Source of the DNA: Balneatrix alpica DSM 16621
GTDB lineage: Bacteria; Pseudomonadota; Gammaproteobacteria; Pseudomonadales; Balneatricaceae
Direction of reading: 5' to 3'
NCBI RefSeq assembly: GCF_000619885.1
Contig: NZ_JHUZ01000011.1
Coordinates: 372,001-436,000, forward strand
DNA length: 64,000 nucleotides
In this document: one piece after another, positions 1 through 10,009 of the stretch
How positions within the stretch are numbered: the stretch's first letter is position 1
Layout of the letters: the number at the start of each line of letters is the position of its first letter
The notes under the pieces: model-generated
The model's input: the letters and a program-made list of their open reading frames with translations, nothing else
What the model was told of the DNA's origin: nothing
Database searches by the model: none
Position numbers and translations under genes: made by a program

Positions 1-481
1 CCAGGTTGCCGGTTTGACCGATAATGGCCACCCCCACTTCCTTCACCACCTGGCGGAACAGGGTGTTATCCGGGGCCGTGTTATAACCGGGAATCGCATC
101 AAACTTATCCAGCGTACCGCCGGTATGACCGAGACCTCGGCCAGAAATCATCGGTACATAACCACCACAGGCAGCGACCATTGGCCCTAACATCAGGCTG
201 ACCACATCCCCCACCCCACCGGTGGAGTGCTTATCCAGTACCGGGCCATTGAGGTTGAGACTGGCCCATTCCAGCACCTCGCCAGAATCACGCATAGCCT
301 GGGTCAGGGCAATACGCTCATCCATGCTCATCCCCTGGAAATACACTGCCATTGCCAGCGCAGCAATCTGCCCTTCGGTCACGCTTTCATTGCGAATACC
401 GTCAACAAAAAAGTCGATTTGCGCCTTGGACAGGGCCTTGCCATCGCGTTTAGCCCGAATAATTTCTTGAGGTAAAAACAT
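1..481 (-). CDS. deoA: Thymidine phosphorylase, N-terminal part (cut by window edge)
   Basis: Phosphorolysis of thymidine and deoxyuridine to base plus deoxyribose-1-phosphate in the cytosol. About 160 N-terminal residues are present; the C-terminus lies beyond position 1. The reading frame starts [14 protein letters not shown] and carries the family signatures KHSTGGVGD and [14 protein letters not shown] (phosphate and pyrimidine binding), closely resembling Escherichia coli DeoA. The start is set by AAGGAG five bases upstream of the ATG. It lies nine bases after deoC and ends the cdd-deoC-deoA run. The identification is firm; only the missing end prevents judging whether the gene is intact. 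Confidence 0.96.
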   Translation of the reverse strand, partial: MFLPQEIIRAKRDGKALSKAQIDFFVDGIRNESVTEGQIAALAMAVYFQGMSMDERIALTQAMRDSGEVLEWASLNLNGPVLDKHSTGGVGDVVSLMLGPMVAACGGYVPMISGRGLGHTGGTLDKFDAIPGYNTAPDNTLFRQVVKEVGVAIIGQTGNL

Positions 482-490
482 AATGGCTCC

Positions 491-1261
491 TTAGTATCCC
501 TGAGCGGTGACGCTATCTTTGCCTTCAAGCGTTGCCACCAAGCTACCTAACAGGCTGCTCGCACCGAAGCGAAAATGGGCCGGGGTCACCCACTCCTGCC
601 CCAGAATATCGGCAGCCAACTGCAGGTAGGCTTGCGCCTCTGCTGCACTGCGCACGCCACCCGCGGCTTTAAAGCCACAGGCTTTGCCACTATCACGAAT
701 GGCGCTGAGCATAATCTCTGCCGCTTCCAGGGTGGCATTCACAGGCACTTTACCGGTTGAAGTCTTGATAAAGTCCGCACCCGCTTGAATACAAATCTCG
801 CTGGCCTGACGGATTAGAGCAGGGGTTGCCAGCTCACCGCTTTCAATAATCACCTTCAGCTGAGCCTGATTGCCACAAGCCTGTTTACAGGCAGCCACCA
901 GCTCCGCTCCCAGCTCGGCATTGCCTGCCATCAACGCGCGATAGGGGAACACCACATCCACTTCATCGGCCCCTGCGGCTACCGCGCGTTCGGTTTCACG
1001 CACCGCTCGCGCCAAATCTTCACTGCCATCAGGGAAGTTAGTCACGGTGGCGACTTTAACCTGGGTTAACCCCTGCGCATCAAGCGCCTGACGGGCGCTG
1101 ACAATCAATTCGGGATAAACACAGATCGCCGCCGGCGCCCCAAAGGCAGTGTTGGCTGAGGCACAGAGTGCCGCCACCTTGGCCGGGGTATCGGTGCTAT
1201 TGAGGGTGGTTAAATCCATCATGCTAAGTGCCTGACGGGCAGCCTGTTGCAATGCATTCAT
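491..1261 (-). CDS. deoC: Deoxyribose-phosphate aldolase
   Basis: Cleaves 2-deoxy-D-ribose-5-phosphate to glyceraldehyde-3-phosphate and acetaldehyde, the last step of deoxynucleoside breakdown. The 256 residues match the E. coli family length (259). The Schiff-base lysine is K166 in FIKTSTGK and the proton-relay lysine is K198 in GFKAAGGVR. The start overlaps the cdd stop by four bases (ATGA), with AGGAG eight bases upstream inside cdd, which implies translational coupling. A phosphopentomutase (deoB) would be expected between DeoA and DeoC in the pathway but is not in this window. Confidence 0.97.
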   Translation of the reverse strand: MNALQQAARQALSMMDLTTLNSTDTPAKVAALCASANTAFGAPAAICVYPELIVSARQALDAQGLTQVKVATVTNFPDGSEDLARAVRETERAVAAGADEVDVVFPYRALMAGNAELGAELVAACKQACGNQAQLKVIIESGELATPALIRQASEICIQAGADFIKTSTGKVPVNATLEAAEIMLSAIRDSGKACGFKAAGGVRSAAEAQAYLQLAADILGQEWVTPAHFRFGASSLLGSLVATLEGKDSVTAQGY

Positions 1262-1692
1262 GAAGGTATCTCCTGCGCGGGAGCAAACTGGAAAGAAGCG
1301 GGTAATAACTCGGCCACCTGCCAGCGCTGTTGCTGCTCAGTATCGCAGGTGGCGATCACTTCTGCCTCAGCGGCAAAAAACTCGGCAATCACCTGGCGAC
1401 AAGCGCCACAGGGGGAATATAGCCGACCACCCGGCATATAGATCAGTAGATTGGCAAAGTCTTTGGCTTGATAGCCCTGGGCCAGCGCAGCATAAATCGC
1501 CGTACGCTCAGCGCAGTTGGATAGGCCATAGGATACGTTTTCAACGTTACAGCCCGGAATCAGGGTGCCATCTTTGAGTTGCAGCGCGGCTCCCACCGGA
1601 AAGCGGCTATAGGGAATATATGCACGGCTGGCGGCGGTTTGCGCCAATGACTTCATAGAGGCAAAAACAGCGGGGGTGAGTTCCACGGCCAT
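1258..1692 (-). CDS. cdd: Cytidine deaminase (homotetrameric type)
   Basis: Deaminates cytidine and deoxycytidine to uridine and deoxyuridine, feeding the phosphorylase encoded downstream. At 144 residues it is the short, tetrameric, Bacillus-like class rather than the roughly 290-residue E. coli dimeric form. Zinc and catalytic motifs are NCAERTA (catalytic Glu next to the first Cys ligand) and PCGACRQ (two Cys ligands). First gene of the cdd-deoC-deoA run. AAGG lies seven bases before the ATG. The 365-base gap upstream should hold its promoter. Confidence 0.96.
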   Translation of the reverse strand: MAVELTPAVFASMKSLAQTAASRAYIPYSRFPVGAALQLKDGTLIPGCNVENVSYGLSNCAERTAIYAALAQGYQAKDFANLLIYMPGGRLYSPCGACRQVIAEFFAAEAEVIATCDTEQQQRWQVAELLPASFQFAPAQEIPS

Positions 1693-1947
1693 ATTGCACC
1701 TTGTTGTTCGTATGATGGATAACCGAAGTGATCAGGCAGGGGCGGGCAAGAATACGCCGCCAGAGAACAGAGATCCAGGTGAGTCCTGCTTAGGATGCTC
1801 TAGAACCGTCAACCTTAGTGCAGTAAAACACCGGTAGGCACCTGCCGCAATACAACGATCTCTCCCCTGGCAGGCACCACCGGAGCGGCCTAGATTACCC
1901 AGTCTTAAGCTGGTTGCCAAGCACTTTCAGACCACACGGTTAGATTT

Positions 1948-1961
1948 TTACCTAAAGGTAA
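1948..1961. promoter_or_regulatory. Short palindrome, possible operator
   Basis: TTACCTAAAGGTAA has six-base inverted arms around AA and sits in an AT-rich stretch between cdd and the radical SAM gene. The position fits an operator, but the cognate regulator is unknown and the site could be fortuitous. Confidence 0.3.
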
Positions 1962-2009
1962 GAAGTTTAGTCAACTTTTTCCTTTACAGGTTGATCTTTC
2001 TGCCTAAAA

Positions 2010-2029
2010 TACTGTTCATATATACAGCA
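2010..2029 (+). promoter_or_regulatory. LexA (SOS) box
   Basis: TACTGTTCATATATACAGCA fits the gammaproteobacterial LexA pattern CTG-N10-CAG with the expected alternating TA core and TACTGT flank. It lies 28 bases before the ATG of the PA0069-like gene, where a repressor would block transcription. Homologues of that gene are SOS-regulated in Pseudomonas aeruginosa, so motif and context agree. Confidence 0.8.
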
Positions 2030-2057
2030 TTCTACCTATCTGAACACTAGGTGCCCT

Positions 2058-3134
2058 ATGTCTGATCCGGACTGGTTATTAGCCCAAGCACACCCCCATC
2101 GTGGCGCCTTGAATAATCTGCCCAACCGTTTTGCCAAACATCATAGCGAACGGGAGGACGATGGCTGGCAACTGCTGGTAGCGGACTCTCATCCGCACAC
2201 TCAGGTACAGCAGGAACGAGTAAAAACCATCCTCAGCCATAATGACTCCCCCGACCTGCCCTTCCACACCACCCTTAACCCCTACCGTGGTTGTGAACAT
2301 GGCTGCATCTACTGCTTTGCCCGGCCCTCTCATGCTTACTGGGATTTATCGCCAGGCCTGGACTTTGAAACCCGCCTGATTGCCAAAAGCAACGCCGTTG
2401 AGGTACTCAAAAATACTCTGCAGGATCCCAAATATCAGGTCGAGCCCCTGGCCTTGGGTGCCAATACCGATGCCTATCAACCGCTGGAAAGCCGGTTGCA
2501 AACCACCCGGCAACTCCTCGAAGTATTGTTGGATTATCGTCATCCGGTCGGTCTGGTCACTAAGGGCGCCTTAATTCTACGTGATCTATCCCTCTGGCAA
2601 GCCCTGGCTGCACAGGAGTTAGCCAGTGTGCGTATCAGCCTGACCACCTTGGATGAGGATCTGCGCCAGCGTTTAGAGCCCCGTGCCGCCACCGTCAGCG
2701 CCCGTCTGAAAGTGATAGAGCGCCTCAGTCAGGCCGGGGTACCGGTGGGGGTGATGCTGGCACCGGTGATTCCAGCTTTAAACGAGCATGAACTAGAGCA
2801 GTTATTAGCTGCAGCGGCCAATGCCGGTGCCAAGTGGGCAGGCTATATTCTGCTGCGCTTACCCTTGGAAGTAGCGCCTTTATTTCGTGATTGGCTACAG
2901 CAGCATTATCCACAGCGCGCTCAGCATGTGATGAGCCTGGTACAACAAAGCCGCGACGGTAAAGACTACGATGCCCGCTTTGGTCAACGCATGCGGGGCC
3001 AGGGCAAATTTGCCGAGTTACTGGCCCAGCGTTTTCGTCTGGCCTGTAAACGCTATGGCCTGAATGAACAGGCCGCACCGCCTTTGCGCACCGATCTGTT
3101 TCAGCCGCCTAACCAGCAGTTCAGTCTGTTTTAG
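2058..3134 (+). CDS. PA0069-family radical SAM protein (spore photoproduct lyase-like)
   Basis: A 358-residue radical S-adenosylmethionine protein. The 4Fe-4S cluster ligands are C79, C83 and C86 in RGCEHGCIYC, a CxxxCxxC spacing, followed by FARPSHAYW, typical of the Rv2578c/PA0069 group. The family is distantly related to the DNA repair enzyme spore photoproduct lyase. Its substrate is unknown. A LexA-like box directly upstream supports a role in the DNA-damage response, and the P. aeruginosa homologue PA0069 belongs to the SOS regulon. The gene stands alone, with the next gene convergent. Family call is firm; biochemical function is not established. Confidence 0.92.
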   Translation: MSDPDWLLAQAHPHRGALNNLPNRFAKHHSEREDDGWQLLVADSHPHTQVQQERVKTILSHNDSPDLPFHTTLNPYRGCEHGCIYCFARPSHAYWDLSPGLDFETRLIAKSNAVEVLKNTLQDPKYQVEPLALGANTDAYQPLESRLQTTRQLLEVLLDYRHPVGLVTKGALILRDLSLWQALAAQELASVRISLTTLDEDLRQRLEPRAATVSARLKVIERLSQAGVPVGVMLAPVIPALNEHELEQLLAAAANAGAKWAGYILLRLPLEVAPLFRDWLQQHYPQRAQHVMSLVQQSRDGKDYDARFGQRMRGQGKFAELLAQRFRLACKRYGLNEQAAPPLRTDLFQPPNQQFSLF

Positions 3135-3213
3135 CCCAACATCCTAAGCTTGGCCCCTCCACAGCCACACGAAATAGCCAAGCCAATCGTACAGACGCCC
3201 ATGCAACAGAACC

Positions 3214-4020
3214 TTATTGCAGCAAAATAGCTGTCAGCCCGGCACGCTGTGCCGCCGCTTGCAAGCGCCCGTCTGCTTGAACCTGCTGCAGGAAACGATT
3301 CAGCACCGCCAGCATGCCCTGCTCACCTTTTTTAACGGCGTAGGCATAATCAGTTGGTGCCAAGGCCTGGGGTGGGGCCAATAGTTGCGCCCAAGAGGTC
3401 AAACTCGCCATGCGTTTGCCATAGGGGTAATCCGTCATCAAGACATCTGCCCGGCCACTCATCACCTCTTCTTCACGCGCCTTAAAGCTATCGACGGTAC
3501 GCAGCGTGGCCTGTTTAAGCTGTTCCCGCATCACTGGCTCCATATAGGTGCCCGCCATCACCACCACGACATTGCCTGGCTGGTCAATATCCTGCCAGCG
3601 TCGAATAAAACGGGTGTTTTTATTCATCACCGCATAGATGCCACTGCGCAGATACGGCTGGCTAAAATCGAGATACTGCGTACGATCTGCCCGCACGCCA
3701 ACACCGTGCATCGCCACATCACAGTGCCCTTCCGTCAGATTACTGATCAACTGAGTAAAGCTGCTGTCAACGAAATTCAGCTTAACTTGCAGGCTAGCAG
3801 CCAGTGCTTCAGCCATGTCGATATCCAAACCTTCCAGCACCTGGGTACGAGGGTTACGGTAGCTGATAGCGAAATAATCCGGCCAAATGCACACATTGAG
3901 CTGCCCACGTGCCTGAACCTGTTGCAATACGTCCGCCGCCGCTCTATCAACTCCCCATAGAGTTAAACTCAGCATCCAGACTACCAACCAGGCAACACTG
4001 GGTTTAAGCAAGTTAGGCAT
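3214..4020 (-). CDS. Periplasmic solute-binding protein, family 3 (amino acid-type)
   Basis: A 268-residue secreted protein with an N-terminal hydrophobic signal (SVAWLVVWMLSLTLWG) followed by a processing-like AAADV. The body shows family 3 binding-protein features: VCIWPDYFAISYRNP, then LEGLDIDMAEALAASL and CDVAMHGVGVRADRTQYLDFSQPY. These proteins bind polar amino acids or related small ligands. No permease or ATPase is adjacent, so it may be an orphan that feeds a remote transporter or a receptor. AGGAG lies eight bases before the ATG. It is convergent with the radical SAM gene and divergent from the c-di-GMP gene at 4306. Ligand unknown. Confidence 0.85.
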   Translation of the reverse strand: MPNLLKPSVAWLVVWMLSLTLWGVDRAAADVLQQVQARGQLNVCIWPDYFAISYRNPRTQVLEGLDIDMAEALAASLQVKLNFVDSSFTQLISNLTEGHCDVAMHGVGVRADRTQYLDFSQPYLRSGIYAVMNKNTRFIRRWQDIDQPGNVVVVMAGTYMEPVMREQLKQATLRTVDSFKAREEEVMSGRADVLMTDYPYGKRMASLTSWAQLLAPPQALAPTDYAYAVKKGEQGMLAVLNRFLQQVQADGRLQAAAQRAGLTAILLQ

Positions 4021-4305
4021 AACCGATACTCCTAAGGGATAGCCGATGGGGAAAGGCAGACAGGCTATTATGCAGCCACAAGAGCCGCTTCCATTGATCT
4101 ACCCCAGGGTTTGAATTGGTCAATGGCTTAAACTAGCCCTTGCACTGTTTATTGCGGTAGGTTGCAGCAGTAAAAAATACTGACGCGTTAGCGGAAATGG
4201 CGATTGAGCAATAACAGCTACTGAACGGAAGAGTGCAGCCTAATGTATGCCCTGTTCGTTGTACTGGCCAAAGCCAGAGAATGCATTCATTGAAGTAAGC
4301 AGGCG

Positions 4306-7300
4306 ATGCCCACCACTGTCAGTCTGAATCGATTACTGATTATTTTACTTATCAGCACCTGCTCCTTGGTCTTGATCACCCTGCTGCTTATTAACTTCTG
4401 GCAATACAGTCTGCAACGCCAAGAGACCCTGCAAACCCAACTGCGCACCGCCGAAGGCAGCATTACTCATATGCTGGAAAGCCTTGATGTCAGCATGCGC
4501 GCCCTCAGTGATCAACTTTTGCCCGCGCTGGATGCCCGCGCCCATACCGAGGCACTGGAACGCCGACTCCAGCAAAGCACCGCCTACACCCCTCATATCC
4601 GTCAGTTGGTGCTCAGCCAAAATCAACGCATTCTTGCCAGCAGCCTGGGTGACAGTGATCGCGGCCAGTTGCTGGACTTCAATGCCCTGGGCATTCCTGA
4701 GCCTAATAGCAGCGCCGTCAATCCTCGTCGTATTCGCCTTGATATTGGCCCCTTAATCAACAGCCGCTACCTCCCCTTAGCGGAGGCCGATGCAGGCCCC
4801 CAACCACGCTATTTAATCCCTTTGCTTTACCCTCTGGGCCAGGCCCCTAAGCAAGGTAATCTGCAGTTAATATTGGCCTTAAGCGCCGAATCCTTGCAGG
4901 ACCTCATCCGCGAGGCTGGACTCAGCTCTGAGCAGGTAGGTCTCTTTACCCTGAGCCATCAATACAGCCTGCTGCCGGGCTTCACTACCACTGATGACGA
5001 GCGCCTCAACCGCTGGCATCAATGGCGCCAACAATTGCTCCTGTCCGGAGCCGAAGAACAACGTTTTAGCCAACAGACACTAGGACTGCCCAGCAGTTTT
5101 GCCCAACTGCGCCTCTCCCCCCGTGCACCTTTAGTGTTAATTGCAGAAGAATCCCTCAGTGACCATCTGCGCTCCTGGCTAGCAGAAACCTGGGTGCTGT
5201 TACTTATTTTGAGTCTGTTGATTCTAGCTACGGTGATTTTGGCTGTTTTCTTTGCCTTGGACATCAAGCAGCGCCTAGCAGTACAACAACAATTGCGCCT
5301 GCTTAACCGCGCTCTCGACCAATCCCCCAATGCGGTCGTGATCACTGATCGTCAACGCCGCATCGTTTATATCAATCAAGCCTTTAGTGAACTCTTTGGT
5401 TATGCCCCCACTGAAGTGCTGGGCCACAGCCCTAGCCTACTAAAGTCAGAACAAACCCCCGCACAGACCTTTCATGACCTTGATGAACATTTACATAAAG
5501 GGGAAACCTGGCACGGTGAGTTTGTTAACCGACGTCGTGAAGGAGAGCTGCTATCCATCGCCTGTTCTATTTCCACCCTGACAACCGATGGAGAGGCCAG
5601 CCACCATATCGGGGTCATGCAGGATATCAGCGCCCAAAAGCGAGCCGAGCAGGAAATTCGCATTGCCGCCAAAGCCTTCGATATTCAAGAAGGCTTAATG
5701 ATTACCGATGCTGCGCAGCGTATCCTGCGGGTCAATCAAACCTTTACCAGCATCACCGGTTATCGCCAGCAAGATGTAGAGGGCTATACCCCTGCCATTC
5801 TGAAGTCTGGCCGGCACGATGCCAGCTTCTACTTGGCCATGCAGGAAAGCCTTAACAGCACCGGTTTCTGGGAAGGGGAAATCTGGAATCGTAAAAAAAA
5901 TGGCGAGATCTACCCAGAGTGGCTGATGATCCGTAGCGTCACCGATGAACAGGGTGCCGTCCTCAACTATATTGGCTCCTTTACCGATATTACCCAACGC
6001 AAGGCCCAGGAAGCCCGTATTCACCAACTGGCCTTCTACGACCCCCTGACTCACCTGCCTAACCGCCGCTTACTCAGCGAACGCCTGCAACATGCTTTGC
6101 AACGCCGTAACCGCCGCCCTCAATATGGCGCCTTAATCCTGCTGGATTTAGATCACTTCAAACTGATTAACGACACCCAAGGCCATGACAAAGGGGATGC
6201 CCTGCTCGGTCAAATGGCCCAACGCCTAAGCCACTGTGTCCGCCGGGAAGACACCGTTGCCCGTATGGGGGGCGATGAGTTTGTAGTGCTGCTGGAAGAA
6301 CTCAGTGACCACCCAGACCAAGCGTGGCTACAAGTACAGAAGGTGGCGATGAAAATCCTGGTACAGGGACGTACGCCCTTTACCCTGGGGGAGAATGAGT
6401 TCCGCATCAGCGCAAGCTTAGGGGTCTGCCTGTTTAATAGTAGTGAACACAGCGCTGATGAGCTGATTAAACAAGCTGATATCGCCCTCTATGAAGCCAA
6501 ACATGCAGGTCGTGACCGCTATTGCTTATTCTCTACCCCCATGCAAGAGAAGCTGGCCGCTGATACCGAGCTCGAACGCGCCCTGCATTTGGCGCTGCAA
6601 GACCACCAACTCAGCCTGCATGTCCAACCACAGTATAATGGCGCGCGGCGCCTAATCGGTGCGGAAGTCCTGCTCCGCTGGCCCGAGCGCAGCGACGTCA
6701 GTACCAGCCACTTTATTGCCCTGGCGGAGCACAGTGACCTGATTCTGCAAATTGATGCCTGGGTATTGGAGTACAGCTGCCAGCTGCTCAAACAATGGCA
6801 AGCCGACTTGCCCAGCGGCTTCCAACTCAGTATCAACGTCAGTACCCGTCAGTTTATGCAACCAGACTTTGCTGAGCGGGTAGACAAACTCTTACAACGC
6901 TATCAGCTCGCCCCTGCCTTACTGCGCCTGGAGATTACAGAAAACCTGCTCATCAGTGATCTGCAGCAGGCCCAACAAATCATGCATGCCCTCTGCCAAT
7001 TAGGGGTAGAACTGGATCTGGACGACTTTGGCACCGGTTTTTCCTCCCTTGCCTATCTCAAGCGCTTGCCGTTAAAACACCTGAAAATTGACCGGAGTTT
7101 CGTGCAGGATCTGCCCCAGGATAGCGCTAGCGTGGCCATTGCCCGCGCCAGTATCCAACTGGCCAATAACCTGGGAATGCAGGCCCTGGCAGAAGGGGTA
7201 GAAAACCAAGCCCAATTCGAACTGCTGCAACAGCTCGGCTGTCATGGCTACCAAGGTTACTGGCTGGCACGCCCCATGCCCCCGGCAGCTTTTCTGCGCC

Positions 7301-7326
7301 TACTGCGGGATAGCCGTTCGGGCTAA
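4306..7326 (+). CDS. Membrane PAS-PAS-GGDEF-EAL protein (c-di-GMP turnover)
   Basis: A 1006-residue inner-membrane sensor. Transmembrane helices at about 8-30 and 295-318 enclose a periplasmic sensor region of roughly 260 residues. Two PAS domains follow (about 330-445 and 454-570), then GGDEF (575-735) and EAL (745-1000). The cyclase site reads GGDEF at about 655 and is preceded by RRED, an intact RxxD inhibitory site. The phosphodiesterase site reads EVL at about 786, keeping the metal-binding Glu, with later motifs NVSTRQF, EITENLL, DDFGTGFSSL and AEGVEN all present. Both activities are therefore possible. The start is preceded only by a weak AGG. It is divergent from the binding protein at 3214, which might supply its periplasmic signal (inference). 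Confidence 0.93.
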   Translation: MPTTVSLNRLLIILLISTCSLVLITLLLINFWQYSLQRQETLQTQLRTAEGSITHMLESLDVSMRALSDQLLPALDARAHTEALERRLQQSTAYTPHIRQLVLSQNQRILASSLGDSDRGQLLDFNALGIPEPNSSAVNPRRIRLDIGPLINSRYLPLAEADAGPQPRYLIPLLYPLGQAPKQGNLQLILALSAESLQDLIREAGLSSEQVGLFTLSHQYSLLPGFTTTDDERLNRWHQWRQQLLLSGAEEQRFSQQTLGLPSSFAQLRLSPRAPLVLIAEESLSDHLRSWLAETWVLLLILSLLILATVILAVFFALDIKQRLAVQQQLRLLNRALDQSPNAVVITDRQRRIVYINQAFSELFGYAPTEVLGHSPSLLKSEQTPAQTFHDLDEHLHKGETWHGEFVNRRREGELLSIACSISTLTTDGEASHHIGVMQDISAQKRAEQEIRIAAKAFDIQEGLMITDAAQRILRVNQTFTSITGYRQQDVEGYTPAILKSGRHDASFYLAMQESLNSTGFWEGEIWNRKKNGEIYPEWLMIRSVTDEQGAVLNYIGSFTDITQRKAQEARIHQLAFYDPLTHLPNRRLLSERLQHALQRRNRRPQYGALILLDLDHFKLINDTQGHDKGDALLGQMAQRLSHCVRREDTVARMGGDEFVVLLEELSDHPDQAWLQVQKVAMKILVQGRTPFTLGENEFRISASLGVCLFNSSEHSADELIKQADIALYEAKHAGRDRYCLFSTPMQEKLAADTELERALHLALQDHQLSLHVQPQYNGARRLIGAEVLLRWPERSDVSTSHFIALAEHSDLILQIDAWVLEYSCQLLKQWQADLPSGFQLSINVSTRQFMQPDFAERVDKLLQRYQLAPALLRLEITENLLISDLQQAQQIMHALCQLGVELDLDDFGTGFSSLAYLKRLPLKHLKIDRSFVQDLPQDSASVAIARASIQLANNLGMQALAEGVENQAQFELLQQLGCHGYQGYWLARPMPPAAFLRLLRDSRSG

Positions 7327-7583
7327 ATCCTGTCAGATAGTCCTTCGCTATCATTAGCAAAGCTCATCTTGACCACTATCATCGCACTAATATTCATCGC
7401 ACTAATATGACGGTTCTATGACCTCCACCCCCTGAGACCCAGGCCTTTGATCCAGCGCAACCCTTCCCCCTAGTGACGGCGTAAACTGACACGCGTTCAG
7501 TCTGTGAGCGACCTGGAGCCACCGCTCAACTCTACCCACCGCAATTAGCATCAATAGTGCTAACTGAGTGCCAAGGACGCCCC

Positions 7584-9149
7584 ATGAAGGTTAATCAACC
7601 CGTCACCGATCAAGCCGTTAGCGTTAGCCCGACAGACCGTATTCTCTCTACTACCGACAGCAAAGGCAGAATCACCTACACCAATCCCGACTTTGAACGC
7701 ATCAGTGGCTACTCCCAAGCAGAATTGCTCGGTCAGGCGCACAATATTGTGCGCCACCCTGATATGCCTAGCGCCGCCTTCGCTGACCTCTGGGATCACC
7801 TCAAACAACAGCAAAACTGGCGAGGCCTGGTGAAAAACCGCTGTAAAAATGGCGATTACTACTGGGTCGATGCATTTGTCACCCCCATTGTCGATCCTCA
7901 GGGACAAACGCTGGAGTATCAGTCTGTCCGTATCGCCGCCGATGCGAATGCAGTGAAGCGGGCAGAGCGTGTCTATCAACGCCTCCATCAAGGCCAACGC
8001 CCCCTGCCGCCGACCTGGTTGAGTCCGACACTGGCCCTCTGGGGAGTGGGACTGACCCTGTTCAGCAGCCTGGCCCTCAGTCAGCTACAGCCCACCCCCT
8101 GGCTGGTGCTGCTGCTTAACCTCATGCTAGGTGGGGGCGCCTTGGCCTATTTATGCCATTTTCACCGTCGACTACAGCGTTTAGTCCGTCGCCAACCCCA
8201 ACAAAAAAGTGCTGAACTCATGAGTTACCTCTACAGCGGCCAGCAAGACCTGGTTGGCCGTTTAGACTACCTACTCGGCTCCCAACATTTACAACGCCTG
8301 GCCATGGCGGCCCGCTTAGCCAATGAATCCAGCCGCTTACATCAGCAAGGGGTGCAAGGCTTGGAGGACACCCGCAACTTACACGATCGTATCCATACCC
8401 AGCACCAACATACCGAACAAATCAGCCTCGCTATCTCGCAACTCAACGAAGCCATTGCCCATATTGCCGAGCAGGCCAGCCATATTCAGGAGCAAGCCAG
8501 CCAGGTACAACACCTGAGCCAACAGGGGCGAGGCCAAATGCACACCCTCAGCCAAGCGATCAGCACGCTTAATCGCAACCTGCAAGCCTCCCGCCAGAGC
8601 ATTCACTCACTGCGCAACAGCAATGAGCAAATCAGCCAACTGCTCAATCTGATTATCGAAATTGCCGAACAAACCAACCTACTAGCACTAAATGCCGCCA
8701 TTGAAGCGGCACGGGCAGGGGATCAGGGAAGAGGTTTTGCCGTGGTGGCGGATGAAGTACGCAAACTGGCCCAGCGTACCCAGGGCGCAACAGAAGAAAT
8801 CCATCAGGCCATTGCGGCCGTTAACGACAATACCGAGTCAACCGTAGCGCAAATGCAAGCCGGGCATAACAGCCTGGAGCAAGCCCTCGCCCATAGCGCC
8901 AAACTTGATGAAGACTTACAGCTAATGTTGGAAGCCCTGGAACACATGGCCGCCCATATTGGCTCCACTGCCAGTGCGACGGAGCAACAAGGGAGCGCCT
9001 GTCAGGATATTTCCCACACCCTCGGTTCACTGAGTGAACTGGCGGGGTCTAACCGTCACGATGTCGCCCGCCTGGATCAACGCCTCAGCCTGATTGCCGA
9101 GGCGATGGGCGCCAATGGTCGCTTAGCGGAAAGTTTCAACCAGCGTTAA
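7584..9149 (+). CDS. Aer-like methyl-accepting chemotaxis protein with N-terminal PAS
   Basis: A 521-residue chemoreceptor lacking a periplasmic domain. A cytoplasmic PAS domain (about 15-120; [39 protein letters not shown]) resembles the FAD-binding PAS of the energy-taxis receptor Aer. A hydrophobic hairpin spans about 149-192. The signalling tip [21 protein letters not shown] lies at about 357. The frame is open from a GTG at 7557, but AAGGA six bases before the ATG at 7584 decides for the later start. It probably reports redox state to the flagellar motor; FAD binding is inferred from PAS resemblance. Confidence 0.93.
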   Translation: MKVNQPVTDQAVSVSPTDRILSTTDSKGRITYTNPDFERISGYSQAELLGQAHNIVRHPDMPSAAFADLWDHLKQQQNWRGLVKNRCKNGDYYWVDAFVTPIVDPQGQTLEYQSVRIAADANAVKRAERVYQRLHQGQRPLPPTWLSPTLALWGVGLTLFSSLALSQLQPTPWLVLLLNLMLGGGALAYLCHFHRRLQRLVRRQPQQKSAELMSYLYSGQQDLVGRLDYLLGSQHLQRLAMAARLANESSRLHQQGVQGLEDTRNLHDRIHTQHQHTEQISLAISQLNEAIAHIAEQASHIQEQASQVQHLSQQGRGQMHTLSQAISTLNRNLQASRQSIHSLRNSNEQISQLLNLIIEIAEQTNLLALNAAIEAARAGDQGRGFAVVADEVRKLAQRTQGATEEIHQAIAAVNDNTESTVAQMQAGHNSLEQALAHSAKLDEDLQLMLEALEHMAAHIGSTASATEQQGSACQDISHTLGSLSELAGSNRHDVARLDQRLSLIAEAMGANGRLAESFNQR

Positions 9150-9163
9150 CGCCAATCCTTAGT

Positions 9164-9970
9164 TTACATCCAGGAATAGTCGGACAGCATGGAGGCTGGC
9201 CGCTGTTGCTCCACTAATTTCTGCACCTGTTCCGACAGCTGTTGGCGCCAGGCGGGGGAGTTACATTCGGACTTTTTCGAAACCGTAAAATAGAGGTTTT
9301 CAATCGACACCGGCTTACTCAGTGGCTCGAACTTCCCTTTAAAATCAGCCTGCTCAAGCAGCGGTAATGCTTGATAGAGTTCGTAAATCACATAGTCCGT
9401 GCGCCCCATTTCCAGCTTGGCAAAGGCTGTTTCAATGCTGCCCACCTCTTCAATCGCTAGATGCTCACGAGCATAGCGATCGAAGTCTTCACCAAAACTG
9501 TTATTAATCAGAGTACCGCCCCGGCGCCCCTGCAAGTCTGACCATTGCTGATAATTAAAGGTTTCGCCCTGGCGCACCCAAATCACGCTGGGGATCTGCA
9601 TAAAAGCAGGCTCAATGTAGTCCATATAGGCTTTGCGGGGTTCGGTCATAAAGGCACCGGCCAGCATGTCCACTGCGCCACTCTCCGCCTCATATTGGGC
9701 CCGTGCCCAGGAGCCACGATCACGCACCACCAGCTCCTGGCCAAGTGGTGTCACCGCCTCACGCAACAAATCCACACTAATTCCAGTCAAAAAGCCTGGG
9801 TGATTAGCATTGCGGTACAGAATCGGTGGATACTCCGCATTCCCCGTAGCGATAATGCGGCTACACTCCTTCGCCCCTACAGCAAAGGAGGCCCCCACTA
9901 AACAGATGGCTACTCCCAGCCGGAGAATGTTGCTCCATTGACTACTTAGACTAACCTGAAGCCTGATCAT
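9164..9970 (-). CDS. Periplasmic solute-binding protein, family 3
   Basis: A 268-residue secreted protein. The leader has a hydrophobic core (LRLGVAICLVGASFAVGA) ending before KECSRIIATGN. The binding fold is recognised from YPPILYRN, GISVDLLREAV, AVDMLAGAFMTEPRKAYMDYIEPAF and the hinge LQGRRGGTLINNSFG. No ABC permease or ATPase accompanies it. It is convergent with the Aer-like receptor gene (14 bases between stops) and divergent from the GFA-fold gene. GTG at 9973 and ATG at 9970 are both possible; GAGG seven bases before the ATG favours 9970. This is the second orphan family 3 protein within 7 kb, both beside signalling genes. Ligand unknown. Confidence 0.84.
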   Translation of the reverse strand: MIRLQVSLSSQWSNILRLGVAICLVGASFAVGAKECSRIIATGNAEYPPILYRNANHPGFLTGISVDLLREAVTPLGQELVVRDRGSWARAQYEAESGAVDMLAGAFMTEPRKAYMDYIEPAFMQIPSVIWVRQGETFNYQQWSDLQGRRGGTLINNSFGEDFDRYAREHLAIEEVGSIETAFAKLEMGRTDYVIYELYQALPLLEQADFKGKFEPLSKPVSIENLYFTVSKKSECNSPAWRQQLSEQVQKLVEQQRPASMLSDYSWM

Positions 9971-10009
9971 CACCTTACCTCAATGGTCACTACAACAAAC
10001 GGAGCCCCT

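Larger units (their letters stand above)
1693..2057. other. Intergenic region between divergent cdd and radical SAM gene
   Basis: This 365-base gap separates two divergent transcription units. The cdd-proximal half has no open frame I would defend. The half nearest the plus-strand gene is AT-rich and holds two palindromes: TTACCT-AA-AGGTAA at 1948-1961 and the LexA-like box at 2010-2029. No deo repressor or CRP site could be named with confidence. Confidence 0.6.

Noticed and set aside
1732-1920. 62-codon frame between cdd and the radical SAM gene
   Set aside because: No ribosome site, no domain, and it lies in the expected promoter region.
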